Assembly: GCA_002917075.1 (NCBI GenBank)
Contig: NTMA01000030.1
Location: forward strand, 1-64,000
From: Hawksworthiomyces lignivorus
Lineage: Eukaryota > Ascomycota > Sordariomycetes > Ophiostomatales > Ophiostomataceae
Direction: 5' to 3'
Length of the DNA: 64,000 nt
Part shown: in pieces, positions 47,129 to 58,243 of the stretch
Layout of the letters: every line of letters begins with the position of its first letter
How positions within the stretch are numbered: the stretch's first letter is position 1
Notes under the pieces: generated by a model
What the model was told of the DNA's origin: nothing
The model's database searches: none
What the model saw: only the letters and a program-made list of their open reading frames with translations
Made by a program: the position numbers and the translations under genes

Positions 47129-49412
47129 ATGGCGGATAAATCAACAACGGCTGCCGCCGTTCCCCAAGAACAGGACCGGCAACATCACCAACATCGTAAG
47201 CCATTTTTTTAGACCATTGAGTTCTCTGATACTGTTCACTCGCTTACGCACTCTTCCAGATGGCCTACACGGAATCGTTGATGAGCTGGACGAGCAAGAT
47301 GCGGAAGTGCGGTACCGTGAAGAGACAGCCGACAACACCATGGGCGTGCATATCCACCTGGTCGGGTCGAAGAAGCAGCAGCAGCCAGCGGCAGCACTTG
47401 GGCTGAGTCAGATAGAAAAGCAGCAGCCAAACGTCGCGAGCAGCCAGCGGCCGGCGAGCCTGTCTAACAGCGAGAGCGAGACCCTGATCGTTGCTTGGGA
47501 GGACGGCGACCCAGAGAACCCTTACAACTGGTCCGCGGCGCGCAAGATTACCATCTTGGTGACCACTATGATGACCATCATCAATAGCACCATGGGTAGT
47601 GCCCTGCCCAGCAATGCTATTCCCTACATGGCCAAAGAGTGGGGAGTGACCTCATCCACGCAGGAGGTGCTGCCCATGTCGACGTATTTGGTCGGTGAGT
47701 TTTCATCTCTCCCACGCCGAAAACCTCTTCATTTTGGCTTTGAAAATGCCAATGCTGACATACTATTCCGCAGGATACATTCTTGGTAAGGCCTCTTTTC
47801 CCTCTTTAGATGACAACTAAATTTCTTAGTCCGCTTTCTTCATCTTCCATCCCTCCGATCTGCTTCTCTGACCGCCCTCTCTCCTTTACAGGACCCCTCG
47901 TTTGGGCTCCGCTCAGCGAGCAGTACGGCCGCCGCAACCTGACCGTCTCCACCATCGCTATCTTCATGGTTTGGACTATGGCCTGCGCCCTGGCGCCCAA
48001 CTGGCCCGCCTTCCTCGTGTTCCGCCTCTTATCGGGTGTCTTCGCCAGCGCCCCCATTGCCGTCGTCACCGGCATCTTCGCCGACATCTTCGGCAATCCA
48101 CGAACCCGCGGGCGCGCTATGGCTATCTTTATGGCCGCCACCCTCTTCGGTCCGCTGTTTGCTCCCATTATCTCGGGCTTCTGCTCGCCGACCATTGGTT
48201 GGCGCTGGACCTTCTGGATCGGCCTCATCTACGCTGGTGCCTCTTATGTCCCTCTTGTTTTTCTCCCCGAGACTTACGGGCCGATCCTGCTCAAGCGCCG
48301 CGCGGAGCGCATGCGCAAGGATGACCCCAAAGCCAATATCATTGCCCCCCACGAGCTCGAGAAGAAGAACTTCCGCGAGCTGGCCACTATTGTGTTGACA
48401 CGCCCGCTGCGCATGATGGCCTTTGAGCTCATCGTCAGCTGCGTCTGTGCGTACCTGGCGCTCATCTACGCCATCTTCTACATGACCTTCCAGGCGTTTC
48501 CCCTCATCTTCCAGAATATCTACCATTTCTCTCCAGGCGTTGAGGGCCTCATCTTCCTGGCCATCGGCGCCGGTGCCCTGGTTTCCATCCCCATCTTCTA
48601 CGCCTATGATAATTACCTTGCGGCCGCCATGGAGCGCGAGGAGCCCTGGACCAAGCAGGAGGAGTACCGTCGCCTGCCGCTGGCCTGCCTTGGCGGGCCC
48701 ATGTTCGTCATCAGTCTCTTCTGGTTGGGCTGGACCGCCAAGGAGGACATCTCCTTCGTGTCTCCCATGCTGGCTGGCGTTCCTTTTGGCCTGGGCTTCA
48801 TGTGTGAGTCCTAACCCTCTGCTTCCTCCAAGAACGACGATTCTCAACTTTTTTTTTTACTACATATGTGCTGATGCTTCCTCTTTATCGCAGTGATTTT
48901 TATGGCGCTTCTCAACTACATTACTGGTAAGTTCACGCTCTTATTATTGCATGATGCAGCTTGGCAATGACCGTCGCTGACGAGAAAATGTGTCTGGCAA
49001 TGCAGATGCCTACGAGATTTTTGCAGCCTCTGGCAATGCCGCAGCCTCTTGCTGCCGCTCGCTGCTGGCCACCGTGCTTCCGCTGGCATCGACGCCTATG
49101 TTCACGCGCCTGACCATTCCGGGTGCCTGCAGCCTTTTGGGCGGCCTGAGCCTACTGATGTGTGCCATCCCCTTCTTGTTCATCTGGAAGGGCGAGCGTC
49201 TGCGTGCCGGCAGCCGCTTCTGCATCGCCCTGCGCGAGCGCAAGCTGGAGATGCAGCGCAAGATCGAGGAGCAGCGGGAGCGACAGCGGCAGCGGCAACT
49301 CCAGCAGGACGGCGGCGATGAGCTTCTGCAGAAGCCGCTAAATTCTCCTGAGGCAGACGTGGAGAAGGCTGCGCAGTCCTTGAGCCCGGAGTTACAGAAA
49401 GAGACCGCTTAA
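47129..49412 (+). CDS. MFS (DHA1-type) drug/polyamine transporter
   Basis: Six exons: 47129-47195, 47260-47694, 47774-47785 (12-nt micro-exon), 47892-48803, 48894-48926 and 49006-49412, with introns of 64-106 bp; 621 aa. Cytosolic N-terminus of about 140 residues containing the family entry motif WEDGDPENPYNWSAARK, then twelve hydrophobic segments. Motif GPLVWAPLSEQYGRR lies in the TM2-3 loop, ADIFGNPRTRGRAMA follows TM4 and PETYGPILLKRRAERMR marks the central loop. The C-terminal tail (about 545-621) is Arg/Gln/Glu-rich, coiled-coil-like, and longer than usual. DHA1 fungal exporters of this kind move drugs, polyamines or metabolites across the plasma membrane; the substrate is not predictable. 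The micro-exon codes GYIL, and skipping it would delete four residues in TM2 without shifting frame. Confidence 0.88.
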
Positions 49413-50103
49413 CTAGAGGGAAGAAGTGGAAGCAACAGAGCCCGGAAGACTTGTTAGTTACACACCAAAATTAAAAGACACCGATGTTACATTGAACATC
49501 GTGAATGGCAAATAAAGAGAAAATTTTGGGTATAGATTGGGAGAACGGGGATACAGCTACGATGGAGTTGGTAATAATCACACAGAGCAATGGACGAAAA
49601 AGGGAAAGTTGCAGAAAATTGGCATGGAAAAAAAGGCAGAGGCATCTTTTCAGGCGCAATGAACTTAAAACTGCATTTGGACACACGCATAAAGCATATA
49701 GAATAGTTTATAGCATAATATCTTGGTTTTCCTTGAGTTTTCTTAATTGTGATATGGTCTAAAAGTGGCTCTATGCTTTGCCAACCTCACTGTTGGTAAA
49801 ATGATAATATCGCCATTCCCCATAACCACCTCATGTAGGTAGTATAAACATAAGAGGGTGAACCACCTCGGCGCCCAGCTGAGCAAAACAGTCGATAGCA
49901 ATATGATAGACAGAAGAGAAAAGAAAAGGCATGGAATAGGATAGGCAATTGTAGGCACACGGAGTCAGACTCGTCCTAATCTGAGTAAAGTGAAATATAC
50001 TAAAATAATGCAGACGCTCTGATAGTGTTCTAGGGAGCGTGGGCGGGTTCTCAAGCCTATTTCTTTTGAGCTGCTATTTGAGGTCCTGAAAAGCCTCAAT
50101 AAT
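49413..50103. other. Convergent 3' flanks
   Basis: Between the ends of the MFS gene (+) and the unknown gene (-). No gene seen. Confidence 0.5.
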
Positions 50104-52658
50104 TTATTTTTCTCCGTGCAGGATCCTCTCAACTTCCATACCAAACTCAAGCGTACTCTTCATCAAGTCGTCATGAATCTTGGAGGTTCCATTCCATGTC
50201 ATGAATTTGATAGGTGGAGAAAATGGGTCGGATTTAATCCCAGCTGCCACAGCAGTACTTTTCATCGAGCTGTTTGCTGGTTTGTTGTGGGTCGGAAGGC
50301 CAGATCCCTCGCTGTCTTGATGTGTAAGGGCGTCGCCGTAGGTTGAATCGCTGCCTAGTGATTCTAAGCACTTTACGGTGTTTGGCTTTTGGGCTTCGCA
50401 AAATGTACCAGTGGTGCTTGCGCGGGCGCCCACATGATCCATCGTAACTGGCGCAGATGGAGAAGGTTTGAAGCTTTCGACGAACTTCACGGTGACCATA
50501 TTTGAGGCTCCACGATTATTATAGCGGCCTGAAGACAAATTACTAGGCATCGAAGCTGGTAAACTGGAAATCCGTCTTCGTGGCAAGGTATCACCAACAT
50601 TGATATTGGGCATGACTTTGGGGGACTTGTATCCTATGCTTATGTTAGTGCCGTAGGTACCCTTGGGATTTTCCTGTGACACTACTGTGTCACCACCAGT
50701 GATCTCTCTGCGATTGGTTTTTGGACAAACTTCACCACGATCCTGATCCGGTGTATTTGCTGATATCTTCCACCATGATTCAACAACGTGGCTGGCGCCC
50801 ATAAAGTGGCCTTGAGAATTCTTTAACTGATTATTGTCAAATGTTTGACCCGGCTCAACCGATTGGTGTACAGCCTGGGAACACGACTCCTCTCTGTAGG
50901 GACTGGTCACAGAGATTCTATTCCCTCTTACTTCTTTATCCGAAAGCAGTGGCTCAGATTGGAAGGAATGTTTTTTTAGAAGCCGTCCAATGACATTTGA
51001 TCCTCGCTTTGGAAGCGTTGACGAGGCTGAGCGTAATGATACATGTGCCTTTGCTGAGTTCTTTAATTCGTTCATTGTGTTGAGACCTAAGACTATTGAT
51101 TGTCAGTAAGCAAGTCGAGGACAATGTAGCAGAGCAAAGTATATATGTAAGTCGAATGCTTACAACCCAGAGGCAAGATGCGAGAGCTTATGAATGCTCT
51201 CTGATACCGCGGTGGCTGAAAGGAGCGATCGTCGATAGCCTCACAGCTTTTCGCAGTTTGTGATTGGGAAAATGGTGCTGCTGGAGGTATATTTTCCTTA
51301 TCCTCATCGAACGGACCCATGCGTTCACCTGAATTGACGGTGACCAACGGAGACGGTAAATTTAAGGTGCTAATGCAAGATGAGCTGGAGATACCAGACG
51401 ACACTCGGGCATGCTTTGCACCTTCATTAGCCGCTATATGTGGAGAGTAAGACGAAGCCTCGTTTGCTTTGGAGAAGGGAAGTTGCTTTAGATTGTCGGA
51501 GCGAGCGGGGCCGTCGACGTCATGACAGGAATAATTCTCCAGTTTTCCAGGTGCAATAACATGTGCCTCTTGGGCTTCATGGATGCTGCCGTCCTCGTCA
51601 TTTGAGCTGAGTGACTCTGAGATGGAACGAAAGTGAGAGACGCATATGGTTTCGGCGACTGGCGCGGATGACAGCGGTGATATGCTCTTCAGCTGCTCGC
51701 TCTCATTTGCACCGTCTTTGGTGGCTTGCTCTAAAAACTGTCTGCTTTTATTATCATTTTCAAGAGAATTTGTGGCGATGAGATTCTTGCTATGACATTC
51801 TAACTCTGAAGGTATCAAGGATACCTCCGCAGCCGATGACCCAACACTTCGCGAAGCAACCGACGGAGGATGAGCCATCCCCAAGGGAATCCATCTCCGG
51901 TTCTTCACTCTCAATTTTTGCGTACGGCTTCGATTGCAGATTCGCAGTCTTCGAGGCAGCTTAGCGCTTCCGTGGCCTCGAAGGACAGAATATCGTTTAG
52001 GCCGATAACTCGCCGACGCTCCTTCGACAAGGGGCGAGCCACAATTTTCGCAGCCGGAGCTGTGGGTTTCAGGATCGATTGTAGCATTGTGGCTACTGCA
52101 AGCTTCGGAGTTTCTAGTGAAGGCTTCAGGTAGCTTGCTGTCGTATTGAGGAACTGTGGTATCGCAAGAACCTGCATTGGAAGACTTTGACACATCGGAT
52201 GGATCTTCGGTAATAGTTGACATAGCTGGCTTGGGACATGTCCGGGGTGACTGAGAATGCTATTCTTGCTGGAGTTCCTCCCGAATCAACTTGCGTGTTG
52301 TATGCCGAACCTCGGCACGACGTGTGCTCGTGATAGAATTGTCTGTACCACTCCTCGACTCTGAGGACGACGTGCCACGCCGATCGCTCCTGAGCTTCTT
52401 CACAATGCCAAAAAAACCGACTTCCGAGTTGCTGATGACCTCTTCATCCCCATCTGTAGAAACATAAGTTCCAGGCATTGGACAGGATAATGCAGCTTCG
52501 GAATGAGGTGGTACACATGGGCCGGCGTCCGGACCGTCAGCCTGTGGATGATTGAGCTCTGTCGGTGGAGATGCATGATGTGCAGCTGGGTGAGGAGGTG
52601 CTTCGCCATCGGAGGCTGAAGTGGCCTTTGGAATCTTTTCGCAGAAGCAGAAAGCCAT
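50104..52658 (-). CDS. Unknown conserved-looking protein, split by an in-frame TAG
   Basis: The 3' part is a clean two-exon frame: 51164-52223 and 50104-51092 (71-bp intron, GTAAGC...TAG, phase exact), 682 aa from MSTITEDPSDVSK. Immediately upstream, in the same frame, 52263-52658 is open from MAFCFCEKIPKATSASDGE to REELQQE, then a TAG (52260-52262) and 12 more sense codons before the second Met. Either there are two genes, or one gene with a nonsense change (CAG to TAG would suffice), or a missed intron; I found no convincing splice sites around the stop. The protein is Ser-rich and disordered, with a basic patch (RPKRYSVLRGHG ... RRWIPLGMAHPP) and a helical C-terminus (KIHDDLMKSTLEFGMEVERILHG). 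Function unknown. Confidence 0.6.
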
Positions 52659-53496
52659 GTTGTCAAACTTTGGGCTATGTGACGTTCTTGTTGACTTGAT
52701 GAGACCAAAAAAGGACACTAAACAAAATCACAGTTTGCCTCTGTGGAAGACAAAAAAATAGAAGCAGAGCGAAAGAGGATGAAAAGAAAAAGAAATAAGA
52801 AACAAGTATCATAGACGAGCCCGGATTCTTCAGTCTGAGAGAATCAGTGGGGGCCTAATGTAATACGGAGGCTGAAGATGAGGAGAAGACGCGTCGAAGA
52901 AACAGAAAACTGAGAGAAGACACTGAAATATTGAAGAAGGCCAGATAATGCTCCATAACTAAGGAAATGCCACTGGCAATGGGTCGCAGTACGTCATATC
53001 CGAGCATCACGACGCTCCTGCCTGATTCTGCTGATTTGGTGTTTACTTGTTTTGTATTTCCTGGTCGCACTTTCTCAGCGTAGATGCAATCCAACATATT
53101 CTGTCACATGCACCAAACAGATATAAAGATATGAAGAAATAAACAAGAGATGATCATATGCCGTATATAGATCTATGTCGCCAAACCACCCAAAAAAAAG
53201 CATTCATGCCTAAATGCCCCAAATAGACAAAACATTGAACGCCCGCCAGTAATCATAAAGAAAAACACCAAAGAAAAATCACGCGCCAAACGTACATCGA
53301 AGCTCGCATCGTACAGACGACATTACAATCCGCGAGAGAGAAAAAAAGAGGCAAGAACTATAACCAGACGTCAAATATGCTCCTCTAGCAGTGTCAGAGA
53401 GACATGCGCGAGACAGAATGGGTGATCATATGTACATGCATTTCCGTAAACGTGTATACTCATGAAAGAAAGATGGGCAATTTGACCGACTGTTAA
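52659..53496. other. Intergenic, nothing recognised
   Basis: Contains the pyrimidine-rich (on the - strand) upstream region of the unknown gene and the 3' flank of the second Zn2Cys6 factor. No gene seen. Confidence 0.5.
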
Positions 53497-56400
53497 TTAG
53501 ATGTCTTCCCAGGAATAGTCGGCCCAGAGGTCGCCAAGGCTCAAGCCGAGAAGCTCATAGTTGAAGTCTGGGTTGATTGCCTGCTGTGCTGCTTGGACCT
53601 GTTCCAAAGACGTTAGCAAGGGTCAATCCGCGTGAAGGCCGACCAAAAGAAATAGCTTACTGTCGGGTCTGCGTTTGCATTGGCGATGCTTGACATGTTC
53701 GCCATGTTCGACATCCACCAAGAAGCAGGCGGCGCAATCACGTCGGCGGTAGTGACGCCCCCGACAACACCAGCGCTGGTCGGAGGAGGGCCCTGAGGGA
53801 GCGGCAGGAATGGCGTGATGGACTGCTCGGTTTCCTTGTTAGGTTGGGCATTGGGTGCGGGGAGGGTGTTCCGCCAGCCGTCGCCACCTGGGAGGTGGAG
53901 GCGAGGAGAACTTGCCTTGGTCAAATCGGAGACCCCTGCAGAGAGGGCCCCCAGCTTGGTCTGGGATTGCTGCAGTTGCTGTTGCAGCGGGTGGAGGGCT
54001 TGGGGAGGCTGCGGCAGGCCGTCCTGCGGCAGGGCAGATGGTAAGCTCTGCTGGCCGCTGTCCTCCTGGCCCTTCTGGTCCTGCTGGTCGGCCTGCTGCA
54101 GTTCTTGTGACTGCTGCTGCTGCTGCTGCTGCTGCTGTACCTGCATCGGCTGCTCCTGGCGGGCTAGCAGCTTGTAGTGCAGGTTGACGAAGCGCTCGGC
54201 CGACGAGGCCTTGGCCGCCTCGGGCGTCTTGTCGCCCAGGTGCGCCTCGAGCAGGCCCGAGGCCGCGCACATGATGGAGTAGCCCCACGGCTCGTTGTTG
54301 CCGCAGCGGAGCACGCGGTCCTCCTTCATGACCAGACACTTCTCCAGCAGCTTCTTGGTGTGCTGAGAGTTGACCATGATCATGTTGGTCGAGCCTAGGT
54401 GGTAGTCGTGTTAGCAAGATTTTTCTTTGGCAAAACACAAATCGATAGAAAGGAAAACAGGAGAGAAAAGAGGAGAAGAAGGCGCGTACCTCGCGACTGC
54501 AGCATGGTGACGCTGCACAGGTTGATGGACAGCGTGAGGGCGTCCTCGCGCAGGAAGTTGAGGGTGCGCACGCCCTGCTCGGCCAGCTTGTCGTGCAGCA
54601 GCACCATGTCGCGGGCGGCGTTGTAGTAGATGATCTCCGAGTACTGGTACTTGGAGTTGGTCTTGCGCAGCTTGAGGTACGGCTGGTGCAGCGGGATGAT
54701 GTACTGGCGCAGCTGGATGTGCAGGAGGGTGTAGGCGAGTAGGGGCGCGAGCTTGGCCTCGTTGGAGAGCGCACCGCCATCCTCGCCGGCAGCGGCGGCT
54801 GTCGTGGCCGGGATGTCCCAGGAGGGTAGGGCGTCGATCTCCTGGGTGATGTCGTTGGTGTAGCGGATGACCTGGTCGTAGTCGAGGTCGTCGGGGGGGC
54901 CGGTCAGGACGCGGCTGAGCTGCAGGCGCAGCGGCAGGCTGTGGCGGCTCAGGTTCTGGTAGGAGGAGAAGGTGTACTCGTTGGTGGGGCGGGAGGGGGG
55001 CAGCTCGGTGGTGTCCTCGTCAAAGTCCTCGTCGGCGAGGTTGCGGGGCTGGTGGACGTCGAAGCGCAGGGCGCTCAGTAGGGTGGGCAGGCCGTGGTCG
55101 AAGGAGGCCTGCATGTCGAACTCCTGGATGGTGGCCCAGATGCGGCGGCGCATCTCCTGGTTGTAGACGGAGACGGAGTCGGAGATGTGGCTGGGCTCGC
55201 GGTGCAGGCCGACGGAGACGGCGTCCTGGGTCAGGGCGCCCGAGGCCTTCCAGAAGCGCTTCTTCTTCATGGTGTTGACGCGCTTGGCCAGGTACAGCAG
55301 GCAGGCGATCTGGTAGTGGACCAGCTTGCGGTGCTTCTGGCTCTGGCGCTGGTTCCAGGCGTCGCAGGCGTTGATCCACTTCTCGGCCATGTGGTGCGAC
55401 TGCGAGATCATGCCGACGAACTTGCCGGTCGGGTTGCCGCGCAGGCAGCTGGAGATGGACATCATGGACAGCAGCAGCGCGGTGAAGGCCGGCGTGCGCA
55501 CGCGGCCGGGCTCCCAGAACGACGCGTAGCTGCGCCGGAAGCTGGGGATGTGCACGATGCGGTGCACCTGCTCGAACTGGTCCAGGTAGATGTTGACGAG
55601 CGTGTCGGTCTCCTCGCGGTCGGGCAGCAGCGCCTCGAGCTCCGGGTCCGGCTGGTTGAAGCGCTCCTCGCGCTCGAGCTTGCGCTTCTGCCGGTCCTTG
55701 CTCTGGTGGTGGTGCACGTGCAGCGGCCGCAGCCACTCTTCGGCCGTCTCTTTCATGAAGGGGCAGAGACCGGTGAGCTGCAGGAAAGGGGCCATTGGTT
55801 AGAAGGGCAAGAAGCAGTCGCAAAGGAAGAGAGAGCAAAACAAGACATACCTCGCTGAACGCCATGCACGCATTGTGGGGGCCAAAGTACCGTGTCTTGA
55901 ACTCCTTGCCGCGGAAGAAGCGCAGCTCGTCGCCGACCTGCATGGCGGCGGCGCCGCGGGAGCCGTAGATGGCCTCGACGAACGTGGACGGCGGGGACTG
56001 GCCGCCACCGCGGCCGCCGCGGCCGCCGTCGGGCTTGCTGCCATTGTTATTGTTGCTGTTGTTGTTGTTGTTGTTGTTGTCCTGCGGGGAGTCGTCGTCG
56101 TGGAGGGTGATGCTGCCGTCGGACGGCGCGGCCAGTAGCAGCTTGCTCGGGGAGCCGTTGGCGCCGCCGGCGCCGACGGCGGTGGCTAGCATAGACTTGA
56201 GCTGGGCGACTTCGAGCTCGAGGCGGCGCATGCGGTCGCCGTCGGCGAGCGAGGACGGGCCGGCGGACGAGCGGTGGGAGTCGCGGCGGTAGGGCGGCAC
56301 GATGCCGGTCTCGGACATGTAGCCGCCGCCGCCGCCGACGCCGCCGCTGCCGCTAAAGGCGGACAGGCGCGAGTCGAAGTTGGCCAGGGCGCCCTGCGAC

Positions 56401-56681
56401 AGGCCGTTCTTGGCCGGCGGGGCGAGGCCCGGCCGCGTCTCGTAGGTGCACCGCTCGGGGGTGCCCGACTTGATGCAGCGCTCGCAGGGGAAGCCGCGGT
56501 CGCAGGACAGCTTCCGGCGGCGGCATTCGAGGCACGACAGGCGCACGCGCTGGCGCTTCCGCGGGGGCTGGTCGCCCTTGTCGTCGTCGAGGTGGCCGTG
56601 GTCGTTCTTGTCGTGGTCTCCGACCGGCGAGTGGTCGGCGATCGGGGACGAGTGCCCGCTGCTGGGCTCTTCTGATGTCAT
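53497..56681 (-). CDS. Zn2Cys6 transcription factor with fungal-specific TF domain
   Basis: Four exons: 55851-56681, 54490-55777, 53661-54394 and 53497-53598, with introns of 73, 95 and 62 bp; 984 aa from MTSEEPSSGHSS. DNA-binding cluster C50-x2-C53-x6-C60-x5-C66-x2-C69-x8-C78 (LSCLECRRRKLSC), preceded by a basic run RKRQR. A Leu-containing coil follows (RMRRLELEVAQLKSML), then poly-Asn (about 220-235). A long fungal-specific regulatory domain (about 280-720) has typical motifs ETDTLVNIYLDQFEQVHRIVHIPSF and EMRRRIWATIQEFDMQASFDHGLP. The C-terminus is Gln-rich (a pure CAG/CTG tract at about 54113-54136) and ends in an acidic/aromatic YELLGLSLGDLWADYSWEDI, a likely activation tail carried by the last exon. 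No target is predictable. Confidence 0.88.
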
Positions 56682-58243
56682 TGTGCCTGCCTGTGACGAT
56701 TGTCTTAGAGCGGGGAGGCGGGGTGAAACTAGCGACGGGGAGGGCAAACGGAGGGCCTGCCAGGAAGAGGCGGAGCAAAAAAAGGAAGAGAAGGAAGAAG
56801 AGTCGAAAAAAGAGAGGGGATGAGAAGAAACGGCGCAGGGCGTCGCACAGCCTCGTGTGCTACGTCTGTTCTGTGGATCGTGTCTTTCTGTCTGTTTTTA
56901 CTTGTGACGGAGTCGCAACGGCCGCTAGGCTTCTCTATTTTCTCTCTCAAACGAGTTTTACTTGAGTGAACCTAGCTCGCGGCTAAAGTGCGTCCCTTCT
57001 CTGGGGTAGGGTTGATATTAAAGAGCTCATTAAATTAACAGCGAAAAGATAGAGAGGACTGGGGACGCTCGCCGTGCCTGAGGATGTATGACTTGCATCA
57101 TGCAACAAAACATGAAATTGACAAAAGACCAAAAGGAACCAAAACACAATTGCGGCGACAGAGCAGCGTACGCGTGCATGTGAAGGACCCTCCACCAGAA
57201 AAAAAAAAAGACTCGACGTTCTCTTAGCAGTTTCTTTTTTTTTTTTGACTCCTCTCTTCGCTTACAAGACTACCAATTGAAAATTTGAGGCTCCGATGCC
57301 GCCTATTGGTCGGGGTTACGGGTATTTACGGAGTTACGAGAACTGAACCGTAAACCGAGGGGCAAAGCTCCACAGTTTCAGGCTAGAAGTTACGTAAGCT
57401 CTCTCGATCACAGCACTTTTGTCCCTGTTCTCTGCGAGTCTCAACGCCTTTTTGTCTGGCTTTTCTGCAGCAAAAGAGGTGGAAGATGACCCGACTATTT
57501 ATGCTTCTGCCTGGTCGGACATAAAGCCCAAGATGTCTCGGGGGTTGCGGGCTCATTTCCTTTGCAAAACACGGCTGACGGCTTTAGGCGAGATTATCAG
57601 ATGGGCACTTTTATCAGATTGAAACCACGTGGAGTTCTTGGCACGAGAAGGCAGATACATACAGTAACTGGACGGCATATCTATTTTCCCTGCTTCTGCT
57701 GAGAAATGCAAAACGACATTTGCAGACGGATTTGCAGACGGATTTGCGCCAATGCTAGCAGATATGTGAATTGTCTAATGGCGATCTCGATATGAAGGGG
57801 ACCGACAACGGAAGTAGTTCGTCATAGGACGAGTCGTGCGGAGTAGAAGGCGAAAGGTATCTTACATTACTTCACGAACTGTACTCCGTAAAGGGTAATT
57901 GGCAGAATCCGTTAGCTCGCTTGCACTATCTATTTTTGTGGTCTACACCGTCTTCCCGCTTTAGGGAGCTGGTGAACGCTGTTGAACCCCTCGCCCCACT
58001 TTTCTGCCAGACGACGACGCGTCTCACTCAATGGCAGCCGCGTCGTGACCCAACAGTCAATGGCTGTCATCTACTTCAGGAACAACGCACTGTGCTAAGC
58101 TAATCAACCTCCCGACCTGTAGAAATCAAGCTACCCAAGAGGCAGTGTCACATAGAATGCAAAGGACACGAAGTACATAACAACAATACTGGAATCAATC
58201 TCACACCAATGCCGTGTTCGCGGTCGGAGGCATCCCCATTACT
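56682..58243. promoter_or_regulatory. Divergent upstream region, Zn2Cys6 factor / CENP-N
   Basis: About 1.56 kb. Purine-rich on the + strand at 56770-56830 (pyrimidine-rich leader of the factor). A T-run lies at 57233-57246 and a doubled GCAGACGGATTT at about 57723-57745. No gene seen; the short open stretch 57419-57622 has no features. Confidence 0.5.

Noticed and set aside
47806..48847. Open frames antisense to the MFS transporter
   Set aside because: The sense strand gives a complete 12-helix MFS protein with correct splice phases.
55094..55858. 254-codon open frame on the + strand
   Set aside because: Antisense shadow of the fungal TF domain exon, due to high GC.
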